Positions 12,047 through 23,767 of a DNA stretch of 64,000 nt are shown here, piece after piece. Location of the stretch: assembly GCA_965644295.1 (NCBI GenBank), contig CBFFRP010000058.1, positions 1 to 64,000 of the forward strand, in the 5' to 3' direction. Source of the stretch: Paraphysomonas bandaiensis (Eukaryota > Chrysophyceae). The notes beneath the pieces were generated by a model. That model did not search any database, had not been told where the DNA came from, and saw only the letters and a list, made by a program, of their open reading frames with translations. The stretch's first letter is position 1. Every line of letters starts with the position of its first letter. The position numbers and the translations under genes are program-made.

Positions 12047-12100
12047 TTCGGTTCATCCAGTGGACCGAGATTTTTTCAAAAGTCCACTGGATGAACCGAA
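12047..12100. repeat. hairpin-forming inverted repeat, 19-bp perfect stem
   Basis: Left arm 12047-12065 (TTCGGTTCATCCAGTGGAC) and right arm 12082-12100 are exact complements around a 16-nt loop. It lies inside the TIR element, near its left end. Confidence 0.85.
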
Positions 12101-12396
12101 CAGGCCTACTGCAGTACACAATCAAAAATGCGCTGCATTTGTTCTGTCCCCTTGATTTGTATAGTTGTTCTCGTGATTTTGAATTTGGTAAAATTGTCCT
12201 GGACAAAATCCAAAAAGTACGTATCGGCAGTCAGCATAATTTGTTTCGGGAATAAATTGAAGCAAATATTCTCTACATTACTGCAATATACAACTACGGC
12301 TGGAATTCAGATAATTGTTATCTCAATATTTGAGTCATTTTGGAACGAATTTTTTTTGATTGAACATATCCAGTGCTTTTTAGTAACGAAAGTCAT

Positions 12397-12540
12397 AAGT
12401 CGATCCATCGGAAAATGTCGATCCAGCAAAAAAATCGACCTTTTATTGATATTTCTCTGAAATATATTCGTCAAAAAACAACATGCATCAAAAAAGCCTG
12501 GATTTTTTTGCTGGATCGACATATTCCGCTGGATCGACTT
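12397..12540. repeat. inverted repeat, 40-bp arms
   Basis: Arms 12397-12436 and 12501-12540 pair at 38 of 40 positions. Each arm holds two copies of TCGATCCA or the close TCGATCCAGC, so the arms are themselves internally repeated. Located inside the TIR element. Confidence 0.8.
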
Positions 12541-15274
12541 ATTCCAGTACCATTAAGTTGTTTCTTAGTAAACGAGGGTACGATGAGGAAATTCGATCGT
12601 ATTCGTTTGAAATTCTGCTCACATGCGATAAGTGTGGTAAATTGAATTTATGCTAAGCGCACACTTTTTCTAGTGAAGATATTAGCATCTTTTCAAGTCG
12701 TTGGAGTGTGTGTTTGTAATGAAAACAACACTTTTTTTTTTGTTCCCGCATATGCGGGATGAAAAAACACTTTGCGGGATGAAAAGAGCTCTTTTCTTCC
12801 CTAGGGAAGAAAAAACGTTTTTTCTACCCTAGGGATGAAAAAGTCCACTTGTCATGTCGATGAGAGACACTAAAATGACTGTTTTTCACAACCGCGTGCC
12901 AAAAATACTTTTTTTCGACTTTTTTTCATCATTTTATGATTTTGATAGTGAAGTGATCATGATGCCTCCCTCTTAAGACAAGCATCACACACACATCATC
13001 CACACCCCTCATACGATGCTCTCCCCCCCACAATAACAACACATGAGATCAGCGTAAGTTCATGTGACCATATGCATATCTCATAACCCTATATTAGGCC
13101 TAACAAGAGGGAAGAGAGAGCAGCCATATCCATCGGATGAGAATCACAGAGATGAGCACACAGCAAGAGGAAGGAGGGACGAGACTCCTCTCTGAGCCCT
13201 CGGGGACTGAGGAACAGCGATCAGAGTAAGTTATTCGATCTGGAGAGGGGCCGAAAGGCTCTGTGCAGTCAGCATATTCAGACTGCTTCGACGGTCTCTG
13301 TTCACATCAGCACAGAGCAGCGCACACACGCAGCTGATATGACTGCGAATGAGATCTGCCATCAGATATCTGTCTATTCATTTATTGGGTATCCCTCTAA
13401 TAGCGTTTTGGTCTGAGTTTGATGTCATCGGAGGTGTTATGTCGAGGTAACGGCTTTGTGTAGATATTGACTATGCCTTGTAATATACGTTGAATACAGA
13501 CGTAATATCACTCCTATTTCAAGAGCCATTGTGGCAACCGCGTACGAAAGAACTGTGGAGGGGTGGATGGAAGTTGATATGCAGAATAAGCTCTCAAGGC
13601 GAGGGAGAACAAGTTACCTGCAGGATTAGTGGAAGTGGTAGGAACTGCGTATCTCATACCTTCGCTCTGGGTCTGTGACAACAGAGACCACAGTACTTGT
13701 CAATGAGTGACAGCAAGCTAACCAGTTGGTCCCGGAGTCAATATATTGGTCTTGTATTGTCCGCTTTTGCCTCAACAGTGAAGTTATTGACACTCATATA
13801 GGCACCATAGCCAAAGAGTGGGAGGTGTGAGATCCCGACACGTTGTAGTAAGTATAAAGGCTCAGTTCTGTCAGTCTGTCAATTCGTTGGGCTGTATCAG
13901 AGTGGGCTGCTACTCCCACAGCAAAGACGTCGCACCATTCACCTCTATTTTTTGATATGACACTGAAGTTTTACCTATATAAAATGGTAGCGGTGATAAA
14001 GGTATATTGCTCTGTAGCAACGACGGTACAAGTGCTAATGAAGTTGTACCGCAGGAGTGAGATTGGTGCTTTGGTGAAGGACCCTAATATCAGCTAGGTT
14101 GTACAGTTCACTCATACAACGGCAGAGAGATGTACAGGATCAGAGGTCGATAACGACGGCGATATTCGAGCAATCCTGCAGTACCTGTTGCGATATGAAG
14201 GTGGTATAATATGTACATAATAATACGTATTGTTATTCCTCATTTATTTCTATACAATCAGGAGTTGACAGGCACTGGCGCAGTATATTCTGCATCTATT
14301 CTTACTGGAAAACGTGGCAGAAGTTCGGTTGATTGTCGATTGTAAGTACTTTTAATTAATCAATAGCCTTTGTATTGTATAGCACTATGTAGTACACATA
14401 TATTATGTATAATGTAACCGTTTCATTCAACATTTTTTGGTCTGCAATTGATATAATTTTTATTATTTGTCATTGCAAACATGTTCTCTTCACATCTACT
14501 ACACTAATTATTGCAATACGTATCATACACTCAACTTAAATCGACTTTCTCAAAATTTCAACAGGTTTGGCGGTTACATCGACTTATGACCATCTAATCG
14601 TTTTTCGTTTATGAGGAATGGCTACCAGAAGATGAAATAGAGTCCAGTAGTGGTACTGGGATTAGTACCAGAAGAAGAAATTGCAAGGGGGCACTATAAA
14701 GGTCTGTGTGATGCTTGTATGTATATATCCGCCAGTGCATATAGCGTATATTTGACCTAATTTTTGGTGATATGTAGAAATCGGAGAAAATTCAAATAAG
14801 CAACGGGAAGTCGGATCAAGATAGCTTTTTTAACTCTTTACACAGGTGCAATATCATTTTTATCATTTTTATTCAATTTTCTTGAAATATTTTTATATCG
14901 GGAATACACATATATGATGTTTGTTTAGTTGTACTTGTACACTTATTTACGTGGCATATGTATCGAAAAATATAAATATTACTGTAGAATAGCCACTGCT
15001 ATGTCATTGTGTTTCCTTTGCGCTGTAGATGACGTTCTAATTCGTTTATTTCGTGCAGATATGCTATTTTCAAAATTGTGTCTATTTCACTATTCGATAT
15101 ATATTTGGTAAAAATCATGATTTTTTTGGGTAATTTGTGTGTAACTGTACAAGTAAATTAGAATAAGCAACGCCCATGTATTTCAAGATAGCATTTTATA
15201 TAAGTGTTCATATGAATCTATCTAGAGCATCTAGCTAGCTAACTAGCTTAACTTAGCATAGCATTCATCAGACA

Positions 15275-15298
15275 GTTGTTTATTTCGAATCCCCCCTG
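15275..15298 (-). repeat. right terminal inverted repeat of the TIR element
   Basis: 24 bp, exact inverse complement of 11853-11876; followed by the TA duplication at 15299-15300. Confidence 0.8.
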
Positions 15299-15300
15299 TA

Positions 15301-15552
15301 TATAGTAGAGATGTCAAAAGAATTCTTCTGGAGGCATAAACATCAATTAAAATGCTTATAGTAACTACTTTGACATGTTATTGTAAGTTTTGCTTGTTAG
15401 TAACAGGTTGTAAAAAAGGGAAAAAAAACATTATGAGAGTGCTACTAACTGATACTCATGTTGTTCCCAATTGATGCTTGTTATAATATTATAATTACCA
15501 ATGATCATGATACATATCTTATTAACCCTTACTACATATATATAGTGTAATG
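15301..15552. other. non-coding, possible Copia remnant
   Basis: Right flank of the TIR element. On the minus strand it should continue the split Copia gag, but only a short unconvincing match remains before stops. Nothing else was recognised. Confidence 0.3.
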
Positions 15553-16263
15553 CTACTTCATAAACATGATTTGAAGTAATTGCAGTTTTATGGCATCTTG
15601 GAGCGCACGCTTAAGTCGAGCCGCTTGGTCTTGAGCCGCCTGCATACGGAAATATTCCTTGTAACTGCTATCATCATGCATGTTGTTGTTTAACTGTAAC
15701 GCAGTAGAGCAGACGACGTATATGCATTGCTTTCAGAGGACGACGGTGTCCCGTGAGATACAGACATCATGCCAATATGAGGTGCATTAGACATTGCAGG
15801 CATGTTAGGAGGCATAGTGGGTTCTACATGGGACATAATAGTAGAAACATTGTGAGGTGTAGTAGGTGATATATGAGGCATATCAGTAGATATTTAGCTA
15901 TCAACAACGTCCTTTTCAGCAACATCACGACTGGCACAGGCCACAACAAGCTACTGTTCCATGGCAGCCATCCCCTCTCTGTGGTTTTGCTCCTGCTTTT
16001 GAAGACGCAACTCCCCTGCAACGTAGATCTTGCCTTATCGGCTGTGAGGTCAATGACATGATTCTGATATGACAAAAGTGATTAGTATCTGCAAGCTACA
16101 TCAAGTGTATTCATACCGTTGTGTACTTGGACTTTGCAGCTGCTCCTTTTGCTGTGTTGATTCCCTTAACTCCCCCGTTTCTCCCCTTGACACTCCCATT
16201 CGTGGCACCTCGTTTCCCTCTACGTGTTATGCGTTTCTTCGGTGGGGACATCACCGTTGCCAT
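15553..16263 (-). pseudogene. intron-bearing basic/coiled-coil gene, frameshifted
   Basis: Exon 1 starts at the ATG at 16263 and encodes a 49-residue basic stretch (SPPKKRITRRGKRG, a likely nuclear signal) up to a GTATGA donor at 16116. The intron is 53 nt (16116-16064) with a TACTAAT branch site and CAG acceptor. Exon 2 begins NHVIDLTADKARS, then leaves frame at a run of four G; one more G would continue into a coiled coil (ELRLQKQEQNHREGMAAMEQ) and then a Met/Pro/His-rich region. Two further breaks (a TAG near 15893 and a shift near 15713) precede a helical C-terminus ending MFMK. The plan of basic N-terminus, low-complexity middle and C-terminal helix suggests a DNA-binding protein; no family was recognised. 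Confidence 0.45.
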
Positions 16264-16555
16264 ATCATACAGCCTTCACAGAGCTTCACCCTCACGGAGG
16301 CGCCTTTCTGCGCAGAGGAGAATGAGACTTTGCAATCACAGCACTCAATACAAGTGGCGTCATCTCCCTCATATACTCTGATGCACTGGAAAATTCGGAA
16401 ACGGAGTCGTCTCGCATGATCATAATAAGCTCTGCTCAGTGCTTGTATGTATATATATATGCATATATCGCATGTGTGTGTATCACATTCAGATTTGGAC
16501 ACTTTCATCTTGATGTTTGTGTGTGTGTATACACGTATACGTATACCGCTATATG

Positions 16556-17817
16556 GTATACCACTGTCGGTCAAAACCATGTCATCGGTCAAAACCGTGT
16601 CATTCCCTTTTTTTCAGTTTCTCTCTTCAGTTTGTATTTTGAGTGATTATTATGATCATATCCAACTTTGTCACTCCGTATCTCCACTGATACAAAACCA
16701 TCCACACCTATCAGCATATCCTCATGTTTATCTTGCTCTGCTCTTCCAAATTATCCAAATTGTTTTGGGGTTTGAGCTAAATACTGCTCCGTTCTGTCCC
16801 TCGCATTTCACCTCTCCCGCAACTGAGATTCCACGATCCCAACCAACAGAGACAGACTTTAAGTGATGGGAAATGGTGTGAATGATGGGTGTTGTGAAAG
16901 TGGCGACATCTTACATCTGCTTGTCACCTCCCGAATGTTTCATTGTTGTGAATGTCACACTTATAGATCTCTCTGTCGCATGTGTCCTGCACATATACAC
17001 GTCATAAGTATACATACATTGCACAAACGTATACGTATATGTGCTATATATGTACTGCGCACACATATATGTGCGAATTATATGTATATGTCACATATAT
17101 AAGTCTCTGTTACATACATGCTGCCCATATATATATGTGTGTGTCTCTGTCACAAATGTACTGCATATATATATATGTGCCATATGAATACTTCACACTA
17201 ATACACGTCTGTGACACATATATACTTCAAACATCTATGTATGTATGTCATATATAAACTGCAAGCTTATATGTGTCTCTGTTACATATGATGTGCGATA
17301 TGTAAATATGTCATGTCTATGTTATATGTACACTGCACACATAAAGTGTATATCAGGGCTAGGGAACAATATATTGCAATACTATTGTGACGTATCGTCC
17401 CACCAATACCTAGTTCAATTGTATTTTAAGAGTCTATTGATACTATTACAATGTATTGCAATATACATATTACAATATATTGCAATAGCATTAATATATA
17501 TATAAGTAGTCCGTTGCTAATTACTTACGTTCACTTCATTTCTAGTACTGTTTTTTAAGAGTACATGAGCTTATCACAAACTGTAATGCCTAACACCATT
17601 CCAATACTCGCATTAATGCCATATTCACAATGCATGTCTTCAATTCACTATTATTTGAAAGATGTGTGCATCAGGCCACAAGTGGCGATTAGCTCTTGAA
17701 AATAGAATCACATCAAGTGTATCGGGATGAGTGAGCAATGAGTACTTTTGCGCAGGACGGAGATGATAAGTTTAGCTACGCTGACTAATCTTTCACGTGT
17801 ATTTGACGTGCAGACAA
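16556..17817 (+). repeat. large inverted repeat 1, left arm (1262 bp)
   Basis: Base i pairs with base 36816-i throughout 18999-20260 without length change; only a handful of mismatches were seen (at least four). The arm contains TATA/TGTG-rich DNA. Its short reading frames (16863-17102, 16982-17257, 17245-17505) recur on the other strand and look like low-complexity artefacts. Confidence 0.9.
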
Positions 17818-17833
17818 CATGACAGTATACGTG

Positions 17834-18593
17834 TACCTTGGTGTCTAACGGTTTTCTTCTTCAGTTTCTGGGAGGCCTGCGTCAACCTTTGTCCAACTCC
17901 GAATTTTTTATATTTAATATTGTTCTAACTTGCGATTATTATTATATTATGCATGTTGGGCAGTTACGGTTATTCATGGAGGGTAGGCTGCAGTATATGG
18001 TACGCAATAGTTGAGTCTGTACGTGTGTACTGTGCTATAGTAATTCGTAATTCCTACTTTCTATAATCTCTTGACATATTTGGATGGTGAAATACCTTAA
18101 TTAACTATTCTTGAAGTCACACAGTAATAAATTAATAAAATTATAATCAACATCTCTCACTATTCACTGATATTCGTTACAATTATATTCTCTCAACTAC
18201 CAAAAAATATTATCAGATCTTAGAAGTCAAAGTATTTCAGGTTCACTGCTTTTTTCTCATTCTATCTTTAGTTCAAGTAATACTGTATTCACTACTGCAT
18301 TCTTCACGTAACAGCCGTAATTCAGATACCTTTGAAATACAGGTTAAATGCTTACGAACAGCAAAACTCATCTCTTTCATTCGATGAGTAGTATTAATAA
18401 TATCGCCAACATCAATGATATTACATTGCAAAAATGTAGACTTAATTAGATCTCTGGTCTTTTTAATTAATAGCATGCATATAATTCTCGCGAGTTAGAA
18501 TAATATTATATATGAAAAATTCTGAGTTGGACACAGAAGGTTGATGCAGTCCTCCCAGAAGCTGAAGAAGCGAAAAGTTGAGACATCAAGGTA
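17834..18593. mobile_element. 760-bp MITE-like element with about 120-bp imperfect TIRs
   Basis: The spacer of the large inverted repeat contains two diverged inverse copies. The left runs about 17834-17955 (TACCTTGGTGTCTAACGG, then CTTCAG-TTTCTGGGAGG, then GTCCAACTCCGAATTTTT). The right runs about 18475-18593, roughly 80% alike. The interior holds a piece (about 18270-18370) resembling the Copia LTR end seen at 27,780-27,864 and 53,510-53,610. No transposase frame. No clear target duplication was established. Confidence 0.55.
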
Positions 18594-18998
18594 TCTATGA
18601 GTAAGGCTCTTCTATTATTCATCAAGCTACGGGAGCATAGTGATAAAAAATCTCTAAATTCGTTATATAGTCATGCGCTTGTCGTGTACACTTCGGTCAA
18701 GTAATATAAGTTTTGCAGAATCCATACAAGCTCAGTACACTACACACTACAGACACTATTCGTCACCTTTAATGATCCGTCATCTTGGTAAAGATGTTTT
18801 GCTGTTTCTAGTACAGTGGTCCAAGAATTGATGCACCACCTACATGATTTCAATCCAAAAGTGATCAACTTTATGTCATTGTGGAATATCATCTAGTTGA
18901 TCGCTACATAGAACCCTATACCTTTAACTATGCTCACAAAATGCATCCAAATCAACATTACGCTTTACAGATGATATAGAGACACTATATAAGCAATA

Positions 18999-20260
18999 TT
19001 GTCTGCACGTCAAATACACGTGAAAGATTAGTCAGCGTAGCTAAACTTATCATCTCCGTCCTGCGCAAAAGTACTCATTGCTCACTCATCCCGATACACT
19101 TGATGTGATTCTATTTTCAAGAGCTAATCGCCACTTGTGGCCTGATGCACACATCTTTCAAATAATAGTGAATTGAAGACATACATTGTGAATATGGCGT
19201 TAATGCGAGTATTGGAATGGTGTTAGGCATTACAGTTTGTGATAAGCTCATGTACTCTTAAAAAACAGTACTAGAAATGAAGTGAACGTAAGTAATTAGC
19301 AACGGACTACTTATATATATATTAATGCTATTGCAATATATTGTAATATGTATATTGCAATATATTGTAATAGTATCAATAGACTCTTAAAATACAATTG
19401 AACTAGGTATTGGTGGGACGATACGTCACAATAGTATTGCAATATATTGTTCCCTAGCCCTGATATACACTTTATGTGTGCAGTGTACATATAACATAGA
19501 CATGACATATTTACATATCGCACATCATATGTAACAGAGACATATATAAGCTTGCAGTTTATATATGACATACATACATAGATGTTTGAAGTATATATGT
19601 GTCACAGACGTGTATTAGTGTGAAGTATTCATATGGCACATATATATATATGCAGTACATTTGTGACAGAGACACACACATATATATATGGGCAGCATGT
19701 ATGTAACAGAGACTTATATATGTGACATATACATATAATTCGCACATATATGTGTGCGCAGTACATATATAGCACATATACGTATACGTTTGTGCAATGT
19801 ATGTATACTTATGACGTGTATATGTGCAGGACACATGCGACAGAGAGATCTATAAGTGTGACATTCACAACAATGAAACATTCGGGAGGTGACAAGCAGA
19901 TGTAAGATGTCGCCACTTTCACAACACCCATCATTCACACCATTTCCCATCACTTAAAGTCTGTCTCTGTTGGTTGGGATCGTGGAATCTCAGTTGCGGG
20001 AGAGGTGAAATGCGAGGGACAGAACGGAGCAGTATTTAGCTCAAACCCCAAAACAATTTGGATAATTTGGAAGAGCAGAGCAAGATAAACATGAGGATAT
20101 GCTGATAGGTGTGGATGGTTTTGTATCAGTGGAGATACGGAGTGACAAAGTTGGATATGATCATAATAATCACTCAAAATACAAACTGAAGAGAGAAACT
20201 GAAAAAAAGGGAATGACACGGTTTTGACCGATGACATGGTTTTGACCGACAGTGGTATAC
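18999..20260 (-). repeat. large inverted repeat 1, right arm (1262 bp)
   Basis: Inverse complement of 16556-17817. Pairing stops sharply at both edges: 17818/18998 inside and 16555/20261 outside. Confidence 0.9.
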
Positions 20261-20735
20261 TGTACATGATACATATATATGTATATGTATGCTGCTGTAC
20301 ACAGCAAAATATATACATAATTCAAAAATCCCCCCACACTCCACCTCCCCCACAGACAACATGCGGGGAAACACATACATTACCATCATTTGAATATCAC
20401 ACAGCGATAGTCTGCACATCACACACATCACTATCTCGTTGAAGGCATATGCGTGCTTGTGGTTGGTGTCGATTTTGTTAACTGGGAGCAGTATTCATCT
20501 GACCAGCTTCTCTCGTGTATTGTGCTGGCTGGTTGTTGAGTTGGTGGCAGCGTTGTTCCATGTGGTATGAGTGTGATTGATGCGGAATCATACCTACTGA
20601 TCACATTATATCATGGCAGGTATTGGATAAGAGGGTTCCTTGTAACGCTCCTTGCTGAATAGGTGCACTATACATTAATTATTATGAATACTTGTGTTGA
20701 CATACTATCATATACGACTTTACTATCTACATGCC
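20261..20735. other. non-coding
   Basis: AT-rich DNA with a C-rich patch near 20329-20352. No gene, repeat partner or RNA was recognised. Confidence 0.4.
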
Positions 20736-21232
20736 CATGTAACTCTCCAGCTCGGCATCTGTCCTTGTTCTATCAGTGCGAGGGGCCACTCCTCTGTTAG
20801 TTCATAGATATGTTTGCCTTGAGCGGGTGTACATGGTACACGGTGCACATCCAGCTCGGTTCTATTTCTTTGTTGCAGTACAGTAAGGGCCCACTTGCTG
20901 TCTGCATCAGTGAATATAGATACCTACGGAGCGGGTGCATCGTGGTATTTATATGTATGAATGATATATGCATGCTGTCTTTTCAATACGTACCCCATGT
21001 AACTCTCCAGCTCGGCATCTGACCTTGTTCTATCAGTGCGAGGGGCCACTCCTCTGTTAGTTCATAGATATGTTTGCCTTGAGCGGGTGTACATGGTACA
21101 CGGTGCACATCCAGCTCGGTTCTATTTCTTTGTTGCAGTACAGTAAGGGCCCACTTGCTGTCTGCATCAGTGAATATAGATACCTACGGAGCGGGTGCAT
21201 CGTGGTATTTATATATATGAATACTATATGCG
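20736..21232 (+). repeat. tandem duplication, 260-bp unit
   Basis: 20736-20995 repeats at 20996-21232 with a constant offset of 260 and very few differences (TGTCC/TGACC near 20760/21020). The duplication carries short matching frames on both strands that are not convincing genes. The second copy ends near an ATACTATATGC motif. Confidence 0.85.
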
Positions 21233-21297
21233 GCGCCAATGTTTTTTTGTCTGTTACACAAGATTCCATGCCTAAACATACTGTACAAATGTGGTAG

Positions 21298-22540
21298 GTG
21301 GAGATGAAGGACCCTCTGGCAATGCTGAACTCCTTTACATCAGTGTGTTGCTGCATTATATGTATGCTGACCTGTGCTTGCGAGGGATGCATGTTGTATA
21401 AGCATAGGCATGTTGACGAGGTCTTTCGTGCTCGTCAGTTACATATGAGTTGTATTGAGGAGATCGCAAGATTAAATCGTGAGGAGAAGAAGGAACTTCT
21501 CCTCGACAAGTTCCGCTCTTTTCAAGTTAGTGTCACCAAAGCGAAGCTCTCGTCGATGAGGGGGAAAGGATGTATATAGTGTGCCGCCGTGGATTCTGTG
21601 TTGCATACAATGTATCCCTCTGGTATATTGAAGGTGTAGTTGACAAGTTAAAGAAGAAACACTTGAATGCATGCTCGCACCTCAATCCACACCCCAGAAT
21701 TCTTGAGTCAGAGCTTCCCTCTGCGGCTTTGCGGAATCATTCAACATCAACCTTACGGCTAATAATCAGCTTGGATCTTTGAGGCTTAGCCACACAGAGA
21801 GGATCAAATGATATGCTCGTCGTGGATGACGTATTACTTTGCCTTGGTGGGTGATATGGTTCCGAATTCGGTCAATGAGATTCATTTAGAACCTATCCCT
21901 AAGAAGGATGTCTATACCTAGTACGTACATGACATGGAGTATCATAATGATACGCCAGTGTCTTACTATGCGTTTCTAACGACCTTGGAAAAACGTTTAT
22001 CCACATGTTAAGGTTCGGAAATACAAAAGCAGCTGCGGCCACTGCAACACATGTACAATGCTGAGCGAAATGCGAAGAAAGTTCAGGGATAAGGAGGGTA
22101 GATTAGAGATTACCAAACTCTTTGCATTTCATCGTTTGAGTACTATGGGGGAGCGTCGCGCCTACTATGATAGAAGAATAGGAGGCATGTTGTCTGCAGC
22201 TAAAGTCCTTTCGACTCTATTCAGGATGGTATACAACAGAATCGCTGTATGCTGCCATGGTTCTGCAATGGAAAGTTCCCACATTTGCATATAAAGCAGC
22301 ATCTACAAGGCGTATTAGTGCATGGGCATAAAATGATTGTATATCGTTCCTTTGCTAACGTTGGTGGTGGTGCCAACTTGGCCATTCACGGGTGGTTGCT
22401 GAGTCTATTTGAATTATACAAAAACAGCGAACTTCCGAAGGTACTTTACCATCAAATTGACGGTGGTGGAAGTGAAAACGCCAATGATGTAGTAATGCTA
22501 GGCCTGTGTGCCCTCCTTGTTGCTTGTGGTATGTTGTAGA
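21298..22540 (+). pseudogene. DUF7869-like gene, frame-broken
   Basis: Pieces in all plus frames follow the order I know for DUF7869 proteins. First is an N-terminal segment (LNREEKKELLLDKFRSF). Next is a Cys-x2-Cys patch (CGHCNTCTMLSEMRRKFRD) running into a helix with ERRAYYDRR. Then an IQDGIQQNRCMLP segment leads to HLQGVLVHGHKM. The last and best-conserved piece is LYHQIDGGGSENANDVVMLG and CALLVACGM. At least five stops or shifts (for example 21579, 21782, 22008, 22539) break it; some might be short introns. The sequence stops matching at the LTR at 22555, before the expected GHTHEDID segment. The domain's function is not established; it occurs in large families that often look transposon-related. 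Confidence 0.5.
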
Positions 22541-22554
22541 TAAGATTGTATTTA

Positions 22555-23068
22555 TGATGCAGCCTCGTTTGACAACTCAACTGTCACCTCACAGTTTGGT
22601 TTGATAACCAAGACTATGGCTCGTGATAACGCTAAACTACTATCACTGTATAGGAATCAAGAAAATGAGACCAAAGAAGTGATATTATTACAGGTAAACT
22701 TTTGTTTTAATCAACTATACTCGAGTGACTGACTCCCGCGAAGAATCAGCACGCAAACACCACCGCTAGTGATGTCAGGTCGCTAGTACCCAACAAGTAT
22801 GGTTAACATAAACAAAACTGAGTCACAACAGTAACATAAAGTATGAAGACAACCGTAGAGCTGCACACACACAACGTCATCCATGTCACACTGTGTTGCA
22901 ACACACAACCACAACGCAGGCTGTGTCATACAAACAGTATAACAATATACAGTCATGCCAACGACTCTATCAAATACGGTTGTACAACACTGTATAATAA
23001 TGTATATCGTGTTGCATTCCTCATAACTACAATTGTACTTGGAAAATACTAGCTAACGTACACTTTCA
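22555..23068 (-). repeat. LTR of the gag-only element (left)
   Basis: 514 bp; begins TGATGCAGCCTCG and ends CTTTCA on the plus strand. TATGA and TCATA at the extreme ends form a short inverted repeat. Confidence 0.65.
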
Positions 23069-23126
23069 TAACATAACAACAATCTTGCAGCAACATACCA
23101 CCTGCACGTCCTTAAGCTCAGAGTGT

Positions 23127-23258
23127 ATGTCTAAGGCGAAGAGATCCAAGAAAAGACGTGGTAAAGCCTCTCTGCAAAGGTATGAGGAGTCTCGGAGAAA
23201 AGCTATCCGAGAATATGCTGCAGAGCGCCGTTTGGTAGTGATCCAACAGAATAGTTGA
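23127..23258 (+). CDS. 43-residue very basic small ORF
   Basis: ATG at 23127 to TGA at 23258, reading MSKAKRSKKRRGKASLQRYE then an E/R-rich helix. It lies between the left LTR and the solo LTR. It could be an orphan exon, a captured coding fragment, or chance. No family was recognised. Confidence 0.25.
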   Translation: MSKAKRSKKRRGKASLQRYEESRRKAIREYAAERRLVVIQQNS

Positions 23259-23282
23259 GTACTCTTCAAAAAATTCATTCAT

Positions 23283-23662
23283 TGTTGTAAGGCAATAACA
23301 AGCCACAAGTTGATAGTAATGATAGTGTTATTAACTTGTTTTATCAGAGGTTATCTGTGATAATAATGACTAGCATTCTAATCTGTCTTCTATCACAGAC
23401 TACACCTACAGCTTACACTTTGGACATATATATGCCCTTACTCTATACTAATCCACTGTACATATTGGACTGTACATATCCTACACCGTATTGTCATCAT
23501 ACACCGTATAATGGTATACCGTTACCCTACTGTAGCTGGCTGTCTACACTGTATATATCCTGTATACTATACATCCACAGTATAGTGCAATATACAGCAG
23601 TATACTCTCAAACCAAGCTTTCACTCCAATGACAGCCAACCTCCTATACGGGGATGACAACA
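23283..23662. mobile_element. solo LTR of the 11.4-kb element family
   Basis: 380 bp, TGTTGTAAGG...GATGACAACA, nearly identical to the LTRs at 28375-28757 and 39421-39803. It is flanked by a perfect 5-bp target duplication TTCAT at 23278-23282 and 23663-23667, so it was a complete insertion later reduced by LTR-LTR recombination. Confidence 0.92.
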
Positions 23663-23767
23663 TTCATAGAATCAAAGCGGTTGGAAGACATGCATCCCAG
23701 GACGAACTTCACATAACTTCCATCATTCAGGTTTTTGAAAAGACGAATTAAACCGAATTCTTTATCA

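Larger units (their letters stand above)
11853..15298. mobile_element. TIR DNA element, 3.45 kb, TA target duplication
   Basis: Both ends carry the same 24-bp sequence in opposite orientation, starting CAGGGGGGATTCGAAATAAA. Each end is flanked by TA (11851-11852 and 15299-15300), the target duplication typical of Tc1/mariner-like and some other cut-and-paste elements. The insertion splits a Copia gag frame. No long reading frame lies inside; short open stretches with donor-like GTAAGT (13225, 14342) might be exons but I recognise no transposase, so it is probably non-autonomous. Internal parts recur at 53000-53290 (inverted) and 59149-59280. It contains several strong short palindromes between 12047 and 12830. 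Confidence 0.7.

Noticed and set aside
16863-17505. Three plus-strand frames repeated on minus at 19311-19953
   Set aside because: Their duplication reflects the inverted repeat, and the peptides are translations of TATA/CACA microsatellites.
22555-23068. Solo LTR with target duplication
   Set aside because: The immediate flanks (ATTTA and TAACA) do not match, so it was treated as one LTR of a gag-only element.
23336-23632. 98-codon plus frame, repeated at 28402-28727 and 39448-39773
   Set aside because: It lies wholly inside an LTR and is repeated only because the LTR is repeated; low-complexity Tyr/Ile-rich.
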